A DNA stretch of 64,000 bases. Source: Cytophagales bacterium (lineage in GTDB: Bacteria > Bacteroidota > Bacteroidia > Cytophagales > Cyclobacteriaceae). The translations under genes and the position numbers were made by a program. The notes under the pieces were generated by a model that did not search any database, had not been told where the DNA came from, and saw only the letters and a program-made list of their open reading frames with translations. Below, one piece after another: positions 52,008-61,203 of the stretch. The DNA lies in contig JAFLBQ010000008.1 of the NCBI GenBank assembly GCA_017303805.1, forward strand, positions 62,001 to 126,000, given 5' to 3'. The stretch's first letter is position 1. Each line of letters opens with the position of its first letter.

Positions 52008-53510
52008 ATGAAGAAAGTGGCCGTACTGGGTGCCGGGTTTGCAGGCCTGAGCGCTGCAACCTGTTTAGCGAAAGCAGGCTATGCCGTTACCTTATTTGAA
52101 AAGAATAGCACTACTGGCGGCAGAGCCCGTAAATTTGAAACAGAGGGTTTCACTTTCGATATGGGCCCCAGTTGGTATTGGATGCCCGATGTGTTTGAAA
52201 AATACTTTGCGCTTTTCGATAAAAAACCTGGTGACTATTACACGCTGGAAAGACTGAGCCCCTCCTACCGCATTTTTTATGGCAAAGATGATTATCTGGA
52301 TATTCCGGCCGGAGTAGAAGCGCTGGGTAAGTTATTTGATGAACTGGAACCCGGAAGCTCCACGCAATTACTCCGCTTTTTGGAAGAAGGAAAATACAAG
52401 TACGATATTGGCATTAACGAACTGGTTTATAAACCCGGCATTTCGCTTACAGAATTACTGGATGCCCGCCTGATGTTGGGCGTGTTTAAACTGCATGTGG
52501 TTCAGTCTATAGCACGCTACGTTCGCAAATTCTTTAAGCACCCGCGCATTATTCAATTGTTAGAGTTCCCCGTGTTGTTTCTCGGTGCCACGGCTCAAAA
52601 AACCCCGGCCTTGTACAGCCTGATGAACTACGCAGATATAGCCTTGGGCACGTGGTACCCCAAAGGCGGCATGCACAAAATTGTAGAAGGCATGACCACC
52701 CTCGCAAAAGAGCAAGGCGTTACGTTTAAATTCAACAGCGAGGTAACTCAGTTTAAAATGCAGCAAAACTCCATCCACGAAGTAGTTGTTAACGGAGCGG
52801 CACATCGCTTTGACTATGTAGTGGCCGGGGCCGACTACCATTTTGTTGAACAAACGCTGCTGCCGGCAACGCACCGCCACTATAGCGAAACCTATTGGCA
52901 GAGCCGCAGCATGGCGCCCTCCAGCCTTATTTTTTATTTGGGTCTGAATAAAAAAGTTGAAGGGCTGCTGCACCATACCTTATTCTTTGATGAAGATTTT
53001 GGGTTACATGCCCGCGAGATTTACGAAAACCCGCAGTGGCCAACCGCACCTCAGTTTTATGTTTCGTGTACATCGCAAACAGACCCCACGGTGGCTCCAC
53101 CCGGTTGCGAAAATATTTTCATTTTAATTCCGGTTGCACCCGGCTTGCACGATACCGAAGCAACACGCGAAAGCTACTTTAACCTGGTGATGGATCGGTT
53201 TGAGCATCTAATAGGCCAGCCCCTGCGCCCGCATATTGTGGTTAAGCGCAGCTATGCACACAACGATTTTATGAACGACTACCACGCCTTTAAAGGCAAT
53301 GCCTACGGCCTGGCCAATACACTTAAGCAAACTGCCAATCTTAAACCGGCAATCGTAAACAAAAAGGTAACAAACTTGTTTTTTACTGGTCAGCTTACTG
53401 TTCCCGGGCCTGGTGTGCCACCCGCCATTATTTCGGGGCAGGTGGTTGCCCGCGAGCTTGTAAAGCGCGACCAACGTAAATTAAATTTAACAGGCGTGGT
53501 AAACGATTAG
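52008..53510 (+). CDS. crtI: Phytoene desaturase
   Basis: A 500-residue FAD-dependent carotenoid desaturase, converting phytoene toward lycopene. The N-terminal dinucleotide fold KKVAVLGAGFAGLSAATCLA leads into LFEKNSTTGGRARKF and FDMGPSWYWMPDVFEKYF. The C-terminal FAD motif is VPGPGVPPAIISGQVVAREL, the CrtI-family ending. Length is usual. It is one base upstream of crtB. Because only about 13 bases separate it from the preceding hairpin, its promoter must overlap that hairpin or it depends on read-through. Isomer specificity and number of desaturation steps cannot be told. Confidence 0.95.
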   Translation: MKKVAVLGAGFAGLSAATCLAKAGYAVTLFEKNSTTGGRARKFETEGFTFDMGPSWYWMPDVFEKYFALFDKKPGDYYTLERLSPSYRIFYGKDDYLDIPAGVEALGKLFDELEPGSSTQLLRFLEEGKYKYDIGINELVYKPGISLTELLDARLMLGVFKLHVVQSIARYVRKFFKHPRIIQLLEFPVLFLGATAQKTPALYSLMNYADIALGTWYPKGGMHKIVEGMTTLAKEQGVTFKFNSEVTQFKMQQNSIHEVVVNGAAHRFDYVVAGADYHFVEQTLLPATHRHYSETYWQSRSMAPSSLIFYLGLNKKVEGLLHHTLFFDEDFGLHAREIYENPQWPTAPQFYVSCTSQTDPTVAPPGCENIFILIPVAPGLHDTEATRESYFNLVMDRFEHLIGQPLRPHIVVKRSYAHNDFMNDYHAFKGNAYGLANTLKQTANLKPAIVNKKVTNLFFTGQLTVPGPGVPPAIISGQVVARELVKRDQRKLNLTGVVND

Positions 53511-53511
53511 C

Positions 53512-54351
53512 ATGAGTAAACAACTTTTCGATTCGGTTTCTTTAAGATGCAGTAAACTTACTACGCGCGCCTATAGCACTTCGTTTTCGTTGGGTATTCG
53601 CTGCCTGCGTAAGGAGTTGCAAGGCCCCATCTATTCCATCTACGGCTTCGTTCGGTTTGCCGATGAAATAGTTGATACCTTTCATGAGTACGATAAGGCT
53701 GCTTTGCTAAGCCGGTTTAAGGAAGATACCTTCCGGGCCCTCAGCGAAAAGATCAGTCTCAATCCTATCCTCAACAGCTTTCAACAAACAGCCAACCAAT
53801 TTAAGTTTGAAAAAGAATTGATTGAGCAGTTTTTAAAGAGTATGGAGATGGACTTACATCTTACCACGTACGATCAGCAAGGAATCGAAGACTATATTTT
53901 GGGTTCGGCCGAAGTAGTTGGCTTGATGTGCTTGCGCGTTTTTTGTAATGGAGACGAAAGCGCGTATCAGAAGTTAAAGCCTGCCGCCATGAAGTTGGGC
54001 TCGGCATTTCAAAAGATAAATTTTCTGCGCGACTTAAATGCGGATTTCAACGGCATGGGCCGCACGTACTTTCCGGGTATTGATCTTACCCGTTTTGACG
54101 AAGCCAGCAAAGCTCAAATTGAAGCCGGCATTGCAGAAGATTTTCATGCGGCTTACCAGGGCATCCGCCAATTGCCACGCCCGGCCCGCTTTGGTGTTTA
54201 CGTAGCCTACCTGTATTACCTGGCCTTGTTTAAAAAAATTAAAAATACCCCCTGCCATGCGGTGTTGCAGAACCGCATTCGCGTTCGTAACCGCCATAAA
54301 CTTTCTATTTTGGCATACTCATTTGTAAAACACCAGTTAAACCTGATTTAA
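53512..54351 (+). CDS. crtB: Phytoene synthase
   Basis: A 279-residue squalene/phytoene synthase joining two geranylgeranyl diphosphates. The two Asp-rich substrate motifs are visible: FVRFADEIVDTFHEYD (about residues 47-53) and GSAFQKINFLRDLNADFNGM with RTYFP (about 163-182). STSFSLGIRCL at the start is also typical. It begins one base after crtI and its stop overlaps the idi start (TAATG), so the three are translationally coupled. Confidence 0.95.
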   Translation: MSKQLFDSVSLRCSKLTTRAYSTSFSLGIRCLRKELQGPIYSIYGFVRFADEIVDTFHEYDKAALLSRFKEDTFRALSEKISLNPILNSFQQTANQFKFEKELIEQFLKSMEMDLHLTTYDQQGIEDYILGSAEVVGLMCLRVFCNGDESAYQKLKPAAMKLGSAFQKINFLRDLNADFNGMGRTYFPGIDLTRFDEASKAQIEAGIAEDFHAAYQGIRQLPRPARFGVYVAYLYYLALFKKIKNTPCHAVLQNRIRVRNRHKLSILAYSFVKHQLNLI

Positions 54352-54875
54352 TGGAAGCGGTAATCTTAGTGGATGCGCAGGATAATGAGATCGGCACCAT
54401 GGAAAAACTGGAAGCACACCAGAAGGGTTTCCTACACCGGGCATTTTCCATTTTGGTGTTCAATAGCAAAGGAGAATTAATGTTACAGCAACGTGCAACC
54501 TCGAAATATCATAGCGGTGGCTTGTGGACAAACACCTGTTGCAGTCATCCGCGGCCAGGCGAAACAGCGCTTGAAGCCGGTAAAAGAAAATTACGGCATG
54601 AAATGGGTTTTGATTGCGACCTGGCCTACTCGCATAAATTCATCTACAAGGTTGAGTTAGACAATAACCTGATTGAACATGAGTGGGACTATGTACTGAT
54701 TGGTTATTCGGATGCAACCCCGAAGTTAAATGCAGAAGAAGCCGCAGCCTGGAAGTATGTAACCCTGGAAGAAGTGCGCAGAGATGTTGATAAAAATCCC
54801 AACAACTACACCCGGTGGTTTAAACTCATTCTGCAACACCCCGAGGTGGCTAATTTGAAACCTGTTCGTGTATAA
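54351..54875 (+). CDS. idi: Isopentenyl-diphosphate isomerase type I
   Basis: A 174-residue Nudix enzyme interconverting IPP and DMAPP to supply carotenoid precursors. The catalytic Cys is in LWTNTCCSHPRPGE (about residue 65) with the Nudix-like segment GETALEAGKRKLRHEMGFDC, and the catalytic Glu is in NLIEHEWDYVLIG. Type I enzyme length is usual. It overlaps crtB by one base and the photolyase gene by eight. Confidence 0.95.
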   Translation: MEAVILVDAQDNEIGTMEKLEAHQKGFLHRAFSILVFNSKGELMLQQRATSKYHSGGLWTNTCCSHPRPGETALEAGKRKLRHEMGFDCDLAYSHKFIYKVELDNNLIEHEWDYVLIGYSDATPKLNAEEAAAWKYVTLEEVRRDVDKNPNNYTRWFKLILQHPEVANLKPVRV

Positions 54876-56190
54876 AACTTTTGCACAGTATTCGTTGATT
54901 GATACCCAAACCACCATTTTTTGGTTGAGGCGTGACTTGCGCTTGCAGGATAATGCGGGGCTGTACTATGCGCTGCGCTACAACAAGAAGGTGGTATGCA
55001 TTTTCATTTTTGATACTGAGATTTTAAACAAGCTGGAAGACAAAGCCGATGCGCGCATAGAATTTATTCTTGATGCCTTACAGCACCTTCAAACCCAACT
55101 TGTTGAACTTGGTTCTTCGTTGGTTGTGTTTTTTGATACCCCGCCTTCGGTTTTCAAAAAACTGAATCCAAAAGCGGTATATACCAACCACGACTATGAA
55201 CCGTATGCCCTTCAACGCGATGCAGCGGTGCAAAAAATTCTGGAAGAAAAAGGCGCTACTTTTAAAAGCTTTAAAGACCAGGTAATTTTTGAAAAAGGTG
55301 AGGTATTGAAAGACGATGGCAAGCCTTATACCGTGTTTACCCCGTACAGTCGCAAGTGGAAATCGCTCTTAAAACCATTTTATCTCAAATCGTACCCCAC
55401 CGAAAAATATTTTGACTCCTTCAAAAAAATGAAACCGGTAGCACTACCGGAACTGCATGAAATCGGTTTTGAGAAATCGGGAATATCATTTCCGGAGCGC
55501 GTAATTAAGCAGGCTGTTATCGATAAATACGACAAGCAACGCAACTTTCCGGCTATAGCCGGCACAACTAAACTAAGTGTGCACTTGCGGTTTGGCACCG
55601 TAAGCATTCGCAAACTTGCGCAGGTGGCAAAAAAGAAAAATGAAACGTGGCTTAACGAACTAATCTGGCGCGATTTCTACCACATGATTTTGTGGCACTT
55701 TCCGCATGTGCCAACAAAAGCCTTTAAACCCGCCTACGATAAGATTGAATGGCGAAACGATGCCAATGAATTTAAACGTTGGTGCGAAGGGAAAACGGGT
55801 TACCCGATTGTGGATGCCGGCATGCGCGAACTCAACACCACGGGTTTTATGCACAACCGCGTGCGCATGATAGTGGCCAGTTTTCTTACCAAACATTTAT
55901 TAATTGACTGGCGCTGGGGCGAAGCCTACTTTGCAAAAAAACTTCTCGATTTTGACCTGGCGGCCAACAATGGTGGTTGGCAGTGGGCGGCCGGATCGGG
56001 GTGCGATGCGGCTCCGTACTTTCGGGTATTTAATCCGGAACTTCAAACTGAAAAATTTGATCCTGACCTAAAGTACATCAAACATTGGGTGCCCGAAGCA
56101 GGTACTGCCAACTATCCTAAACCAATGGTTGATCATAAGTTTGCCAGAGACCGGGTATTGAAAGTTTACAAAGAGGCGCTGGAATCTTAA
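54868..56190 (+). CDS. phr: Cryptochrome/photolyase-family protein
   Basis: A 440-residue FAD photolyase-type protein that would repair UV dimers using light. The N-terminal antenna domain begins IFWLRRDLRLQDNAGLYYAL. The FAD domain has KLSVHLRFGTVSIRKLAQVA, ELIWRDFYHMILWHFP and MREL...HNRVRM-type text. ANNGGWQWAAGSGCDAAPYF and RVFNPELQTEKFDPD are the dimer-binding and FAD contacts. The start is a GTG at 54868 overlapping idi; a TTG at 54896 is possible. It belongs to the crt operon and probably answers to the same light control. It could be a cryptochrome, but the WRDFYH and NGGWQW motifs favour a CPD photolyase. Confidence 0.92.
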   Translation: MYKTFAQYSLIDTQTTIFWLRRDLRLQDNAGLYYALRYNKKVVCIFIFDTEILNKLEDKADARIEFILDALQHLQTQLVELGSSLVVFFDTPPSVFKKLNPKAVYTNHDYEPYALQRDAAVQKILEEKGATFKSFKDQVIFEKGEVLKDDGKPYTVFTPYSRKWKSLLKPFYLKSYPTEKYFDSFKKMKPVALPELHEIGFEKSGISFPERVIKQAVIDKYDKQRNFPAIAGTTKLSVHLRFGTVSIRKLAQVAKKKNETWLNELIWRDFYHMILWHFPHVPTKAFKPAYDKIEWRNDANEFKRWCEGKTGYPIVDAGMRELNTTGFMHNRVRMIVASFLTKHLLIDWRWGEAYFAKKLLDFDLAANNGGWQWAAGSGCDAAPYFRVFNPELQTEKFDPDLKYIKHWVPEAGTANYPKPMVDHKFARDRVLKVYKEALES

Positions 56191-57248
56191 CCCGCCATTT
56201 CGCCTGCCATCGGTTTACCGATTTGAGCCCGTGTAACTTCAACTCCAAATTCACCTAACATTAACATTAGCTTGGTAACGGCTGCCTCCAACGTAATGTC
56301 GCGGCCACTGATTACACCAATTGTTGCCAGTTCTTTGCTGGTTTCATACCGCCCTTGCTCCACCATGCCACCGGGGCATTGCGATACATTGAAGAGAATA
56401 ATTCCGGCATCAATGGCCGCTTTTAAACTCGTAATAAACCAATCGGCAGTAGGCGCATTCCCCGATCCAAATGTTTCAATAATTACCGCCTTCACCCCCT
56501 TGCAATTCAATACAGCTTCTACCGTATGTTGCTGAATGCCCGGAAATAATTTGAGTATGGCAATTGCACCATCAAACGCAGCCAGTAAGTTAAACTCATG
56601 AGCCAAAGGCTGGGCAATAGCGGCTGCATTGTAATCTATTTTCACACCTGCCCGCGCCAGAGCCGGATAGTTGCCCGACTGAAATGCATCGAAGTGCATA
56701 CTCTCTACTTTTTTTGCCCGGTTGCCGCGCAACAATTGGTTGTCGAAATAGATGCACACTTCCGGAACCACCGGTTTGCCATCAATGCGGGCAGAGGCAA
56801 TCTCTAAAGCCGTAATAAGATTTTCGCGCGCATCGGAGCGCGGCTGACTGATGGGCAATTGGGCACCTGTAAAAATTACCGGCTTTCGTAAACCCGGAAG
56901 CATAAAACTAATGGCCGAAGCGGTAAAGGCCATAGTATCGGTGCCGTGCAACACCACAAACCCATCGTGGCTGGCATAGTTTTCGAAAATAATTTGCCCG
57001 ATTGCCTTCCAATGGTCAGGCGAAATGTTCGATGAATCTACCGGGGTGGTAAATGCCACCACCGTAATTTCCAAATAGAGATTTCGGAGTGCCGGCAGTT
57101 GTTCTTTGATGAGCGAAAAATCGAAAGGCACCAATACACCGGTTTCGTTGTAGGTCATACCAAACGTACCCCCCGTATAAATCAGCATAACCTTCGACCG
57201 TGGTTTGGCCGGGGTTGCAGTGTCTATCTGAATGCGGGTGTAATTCAT
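56187..57248 (-). CDS. ansA: Type I L-asparaginase
   Basis: A 353-residue asparaginase hydrolysing L-asparagine to aspartate. The active-site threonines are in VMLIYTGGTFGMTYNETGVL (first Thr, about residue 26) and FVVLHGTDTMAFTASAISFM (second Thr-Asp pair, about 105). PVIFTGAQLPISQPRSDARE and ETFGSGNAP also match. There is no signal peptide, so it is the cytoplasmic type. Its 3' end overlaps the convergent photolyase gene by four bases, so each must terminate within or past the other. Confidence 0.94.
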   Translation of the reverse strand: MNYTRIQIDTATPAKPRSKVMLIYTGGTFGMTYNETGVLVPFDFSLIKEQLPALRNLYLEITVVAFTTPVDSSNISPDHWKAIGQIIFENYASHDGFVVLHGTDTMAFTASAISFMLPGLRKPVIFTGAQLPISQPRSDARENLITALEIASARIDGKPVVPEVCIYFDNQLLRGNRAKKVESMHFDAFQSGNYPALARAGVKIDYNAAAIAQPLAHEFNLLAAFDGAIAILKLFPGIQQHTVEAVLNCKGVKAVIIETFGSGNAPTADWFITSLKAAIDAGIILFNVSQCPGGMVEQGRYETSKELATIGVISGRDITLEAAVTKLMLMLGEFGVEVTRAQIGKPMAGEMAG

Positions 57249-57274
57249 TGTACAATATTATTCATTTCCGCGCT

Positions 57275-58054
57275 TCAATGGCGGCCTGGAGAAAATAACC
57301 GCATCGCGTTTCGGTACGTGCGTTCCATTAGTTCTTCTTCGGTGCAATTCATTAATGCAGCCACGCGTGCAGCTATTAAAGGCAAGTATTCGGGGCTGTT
57401 GCGCTTGCCGCGATGCGGAACCGGGGCCAGGTAGGGGCTATCCGTTTCCAGCACGATAAAATCACTATTGAGCTCCGGAATTACTTTATCCAAGCCTCCG
57501 TTTTTAAAAGTGGCAACCCCACCCAAACCAACATAAAAGCCCAACTTAGTTATGCGTTCGGCTTGCGCCACACTTCCGGAAAAACAATGGAACACTCCTG
57601 TAAGGTTTTTACCCGCCAGCGGTTCCAATAAATTAATGGTTTCGTCAATCGACTCGCGGCTATGAATTACCAGCGGCAGATTGTAGTGCTTTGCCCATTG
57701 CACCTGAATCTTAAAAGCCTCTTGTTGCTGGGGCCAGAAAGTTTTATCCCAATATAAATCGGTACCCATTTCGCCCAAAGCGATAAACCTTTTACGTTGC
57801 AACCAACTTTCTACTACGTACAATTCTTTTTCAAAATCTTTTTTTACCGAACATGGATGCAGGCCCATCATGGCCACGCATTGATCGGGAAACCGATGCT
57901 CAACCTCCAGCATGCTATCGATGGAGGTGTGATCTACATTGGGCATGTAGATTTTTCGGATCTGCCCGGCTGCGCATCGGGCCAGTACGTCACCCCGGTC
58001 TTCTTTAAAATCATCGGTGTAAATATGGGCGTGTGTATCAATCCAAAAACTCAT
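57275..58054 (-). CDS. TatD-family metal-dependent hydrolase
   Basis: A 259-residue TatD-type hydrolase (DNase-like, TIM barrel). Metal-binding motifs are FWIDTHAHIYTDDFKEDRGD, ALGEMGTDLYWD (Glu at about 93), LPLVIHSRESIDETINLL, GVFHCFSGSVAQAERI and VLETDSPYLAPVPHRGKRNS. The DNase activity known for E. coli TatD and YcfH may apply. The ATG overlaps the stop of the upstream glycosyltransferase gene (ATGA, four bases), suggesting coupling. Confidence 0.94.
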   Translation of the reverse strand: MSFWIDTHAHIYTDDFKEDRGDVLARCAAGQIRKIYMPNVDHTSIDSMLEVEHRFPDQCVAMMGLHPCSVKKDFEKELYVVESWLQRKRFIALGEMGTDLYWDKTFWPQQQEAFKIQVQWAKHYNLPLVIHSRESIDETINLLEPLAGKNLTGVFHCFSGSVAQAERITKLGFYVGLGGVATFKNGGLDKVIPELNSDFIVLETDSPYLAPVPHRGKRNSPEYLPLIAARVAALMNCTEEELMERTYRNAMRLFSPGRH

Positions 58055-59121
58055 CGGTCCAAAGTTAGGAAATCGGTGAGCGCCTCTTTTGCCTGTTGCT
58101 GCTGAAAATGAGCACCGGTAAACCCGAAGGTAGCCGGCAGTTGTTCCAGGGCACGCTGCAGATCAAAATCGTTTTGAGACTGCACAACGGCCAGCTTATT
58201 GCGCTTTATTTCTTCGGCCAGGTGCTCCTGCTCGGCCTGCCCAGGCGTGGGCACCATAATTACGTTGCGCTTTTGCAACTGGTACAAATCCATAATTGTG
58301 CTGTAGCCACTGCGGGCCACTACTACCTCAGCCTGTTGAATAAGCGCCTCTAAATCGGCCGCTGGCAGGTGGTCTATTAACTCCACACCATTCCTAAACT
58401 GGCTCTGTGTAGAGTTTGGAAGTCCTCGGACAATGACGGTTGGTTTGTGCATCCGCTCGAACTGCTGAAGTAGGATTCGCTCAAATTCCGAGCGCTGATT
58501 CTCCGGACCGGAAATAAGCCCTAACACAAACTGCTGGTCTGTTACCGCATCAGATTTATTAAACCGACTCAACATCCCAACAAACCGATGCGGTATGGCC
58601 ACGCCTTCGGTAAAAGCCCTTGTTACGCCTTGTGCATGAAAATCCGGAACCCACACCTGGTTAAACTTTTGTAGCCGCCCTTTTATTCGCCCATTCATCC
58701 ACAAGGATACGGGGCTCCAGGTTTTGGGAATCAATACTTTTAATTGATGGGTAATGATAACGCTGGCAATACCGGGGCTATAGCAGCCGTACCGGTTGTC
58801 CGAGATAATATGCGTTATGGCCTGCGCCTCAACTATTTGTTGCACCTGCCGTTGCTCTTCGCGGATAATCTGCCACAAGGCAGGAAGGTGTCGCAACATT
58901 TCAAACATTAACGAGCCCGAAACCGGATAGGTAACTTTGTAGCCGGGCAATTCTGCGTAGGGTAATTGCGGAAACTCCTGCCGGAGTAAATCGAGGGCTA
59001 CCCCATCGCTGGCAAGGGTTACCTTAACGCCACGTTCCAATAATAATCGCACAACGGGAATGGTGCGGGTTGCGTGCCCGAGGCCCCAATTTAAAACAGC
59101 AACCAAAACGTGCATGTGCAA
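58051..59121 (-). CDS. GT-B glycosyltransferase (MurG-like C-terminal domain)
   Basis: A 356-residue glycosyltransferase resembling the GT28 group. The N-terminal nucleotide-free half begins VLVAVLNWGLGHATRTIPVV with LLLERGVKVTLASDGVAL; the C-terminal donor site reads VVARSGYSTIMDLYQLQKRN, VIMVPTPGQAEQEHLAEEI. The GxGHxxR-like start and PTPGQxEQ motif are features of MurG-related enzymes that use UDP-sugars. It is not MurG itself. The start could be Met1 or Met3. Product unknown. Confidence 0.85.
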   Translation of the reverse strand: MHMHVLVAVLNWGLGHATRTIPVVRLLLERGVKVTLASDGVALDLLRQEFPQLPYAELPGYKVTYPVSGSLMFEMLRHLPALWQIIREEQRQVQQIVEAQAITHIISDNRYGCYSPGIASVIITHQLKVLIPKTWSPVSLWMNGRIKGRLQKFNQVWVPDFHAQGVTRAFTEGVAIPHRFVGMLSRFNKSDAVTDQQFVLGLISGPENQRSEFERILLQQFERMHKPTVIVRGLPNSTQSQFRNGVELIDHLPAADLEALIQQAEVVVARSGYSTIMDLYQLQKRNVIMVPTPGQAEQEHLAEEIKRNKLAVVQSQNDFDLQRALEQLPATFGFTGAHFQQQQAKEALTDFLTLDR

Positions 59122-59138
59122 ATGTAGAGTTTAAAAAC

Positions 59139-59792
59139 TTAAAGCACCCCGAAGGTGTAGCCTTCGGCTTGAAGGTAATCGAGGTAACGGGGCAAAACGT
59201 AGGTGAGATTTTTTTCAGCTTTGTAGCTGTCGTGAAAAACCACGATGGAGCCGGGCCGGGTTGCCTGCCGCGTACCTTGCAAGCACCGTTCGGGGCTCAG
59301 GCTCTTATCATAATCATTGGTTAAAACATCCCACATAACAATCCGGTAATGGTGCTGTAACGCATTTATTTGCGCGCGGGTTATACGCCCATAGGGTGGC
59401 CTGAAGGCAATATTATTACCCGCTAGTTGATTACCAGGTTTTATCCAATTTTCGTGCTGCGAAAATGCGGCAGTACATTGCTGAATGTTATCGAGGTATA
59501 ACTGCAAGGGTGTATTCCATCCTTTTAAATGATTAAAGGTATGGTTGCCCACCACATGCCCGGCCTGAAGTATTTCATTGAATACCCGCGGATGTTTGCG
59601 CACGTTATCGCCAATGCAAAAAAATGTAGCCCGGGCCTTAACCTGTTGTAATGTTGCTAACACAAAAGTAGTGGGACCTGGCACGGGGCCATCGTCAAAA
59701 GTGAGGAACACTTTTTTTTCAGACGTAGGTACACGCCAGGTAAGCCGAGGGTAAAGCCAGGGTAAGAAAAACGGAGTGCGGAACAGGTTCAA
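59139..59792 (-). CDS. Polysaccharide deacetylase (NodB-type)
   Basis: A 217-residue carbohydrate esterase family 4 protein. The catalytic motif 1 is KVFLTFDDGPVPGPTTFVL with the Asp-Asp metal pair (about residues 31-32), motif 2 is GHVVGNHTFNHLKGW (His ligands), and motif 3 is FRPPYGRITRAQINAL. The start is a TTG at 59792 (LFRTPFFLPWLYPRLTWRVP follows), giving the family's usual short N-terminus; no ATG is available nearby. It probably deacetylates a cell-surface glycan. Same strand and close to the glycosyltransferase gene (17 bases). Confidence 0.9.
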   Translation of the reverse strand: MNLFRTPFFLPWLYPRLTWRVPTSEKKVFLTFDDGPVPGPTTFVLATLQQVKARATFFCIGDNVRKHPRVFNEILQAGHVVGNHTFNHLKGWNTPLQLYLDNIQQCTAAFSQHENWIKPGNQLAGNNIAFRPPYGRITRAQINALQHHYRIVMWDVLTNDYDKSLSPERCLQGTRQATRPGSIVVFHDSYKAEKNLTYVLPRYLDYLQAEGYTFGVL

Positions 59793-59849
59793 GATGTACG
59801 ATTTAAGATCTGAGCCACTTGAATTGTGAATAAACGAAAGAACTACAAA

Positions 59850-61064
59850 TCACTCCACCCGGCACGAAAGCATTGTAATATCATCGCGATAGCCATTGCG
59901 CCCCTTAAAGCTATCCAGCGCCACAATAATATCCTGGTGAATGGTTCGCAAATCTTTCTTGGAATTGGCTTTTAAATAGTCGAGCAACGCCTGCGACCCA
60001 AACTCAGTACCGGCTTCGCTAACTGTTTCGGTAAGTCCATCGGTATAAGCAAACAGGGTAAACTCTTCGAGATCGGTAATAAAGCCTTCGTTCATAAAGG
60101 GCAGCGGGCTCATGGCGCCTAACACTGTGCTCCCTTCTTCCAGCAGCCTGTAGCCCGACTTATCGAGTAAGATGGGTGGGTTATGCCCTGCGTTTACATA
60201 CACCATCGTTTTTAAACTCAAGTCGTAAATCGCACCAAAGAACGTAATGAACTTTTCGCCTTTGGTATTTTCCATTACCTGGTAGTTCAACGCCTCAACA
60301 ATTTCGGTAAGGTTAGGTGTTTGTCGTAACAATGTTCTAAGCGAAGCCTGGAAATTAGACATCATCAGCGCAGCCGGAATTCCTTTGCCGCTTACATCGG
60401 CCACACAAATTAAAAACTGATTTTTGTTAATGGGTACATAATCGTAATAGTCGCCTCCTACCCGGTCGTGTGGCAGGTAGCTGGCTTCAATCTTAAGGCG
60501 GTCGGTATTAGGCAGTTTTTCAGGAAACAGAAACTGCTGCACATCGCTGGCAATTTCCAGCTCTTTGCGAAAAGCTTCCTGCTCCAATTGCTTGCGCGCC
60601 AGTTTTTTATTTTCGATAGCAACAATAATGATGTTGCTGAGGGCCTGAATAAACTTAATGCTCTCGTCCCGGTCGTACGCATTATTATTAAAACCACCCA
60701 CAAACACAAGGGCCAGGGTTTCGGTTTTGTGTGCTACGGGTATAACCAAATCGAATTCATGAAAATCGCAACGCTCATCAAACTCATCCATCTGGTGAAT
60801 GCTTTTAATGAGCTTGAAGCGGTCGTCCAGCCTGTGGCGCATAAAGTTTGTCTGCGAGCCGAAGTTCACTTTGCAATTCCAGACCTCGTCCAGAACAAAC
60901 AAAGCCAGTTTCTTGATGTTAAGGTTGCTGCGCAGGGTGAAATTGAAAATCTTGTAGAGTGATTCTTCCGGCACATTGTTGTTGATGGACTGGGTGATTT
61001 CCAGCAACGCATTGAGTTCCAGTTCTTTTCTTTCAACTAATTTCCGAAGCTCCAGCTCGCCCAT
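59850..61064 (-). CDS. PP2C-type (SpoIIE) phosphatase with GAF-like domain
   Basis: A 404-residue phosphatase. An N-terminal coiled segment (LRKLVERKELELNALLEITQ) is followed by a GAF-like domain at about 25-160 and a short coiled linker (KKLARKQLEQEAFRKELEIA). The SpoIIE/PP2C domain covers about 195-404: YLPHDRVGGDYYDYVPINKN, LICVADVSGKGIPAALMMSN, YVNAGHNPPILLD and FTLFAYTDGLTETVSEAG (metal Asp residues). Such proteins regulate anti-sigma-antagonists in partner-switching, but none is seen near. Confidence 0.92.
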   Translation of the reverse strand: MGELELRKLVERKELELNALLEITQSINNNVPEESLYKIFNFTLRSNLNIKKLALFVLDEVWNCKVNFGSQTNFMRHRLDDRFKLIKSIHQMDEFDERCDFHEFDLVIPVAHKTETLALVFVGGFNNNAYDRDESIKFIQALSNIIIVAIENKKLARKQLEQEAFRKELEIASDVQQFLFPEKLPNTDRLKIEASYLPHDRVGGDYYDYVPINKNQFLICVADVSGKGIPAALMMSNFQASLRTLLRQTPNLTEIVEALNYQVMENTKGEKFITFFGAIYDLSLKTMVYVNAGHNPPILLDKSGYRLLEEGSTVLGAMSPLPFMNEGFITDLEEFTLFAYTDGLTETVSEAGTEFGSQALLDYLKANSKKDLRTIHQDIIVALDSFKGRNGYRDDITMLSCRVE

Positions 61065-61203
61065 AGGTTAATGGTAAAAATACAAAAAGCCAACGCAAAT
61101 GGCTATTCTTTGGTATGAGGCGTAAAAGATTAACAAAAATTTTAAAAACAACCGCAGGCGCAACGGGGTTGCTCCTACTATACCTACTGAACTTATACTT
61201 GTG

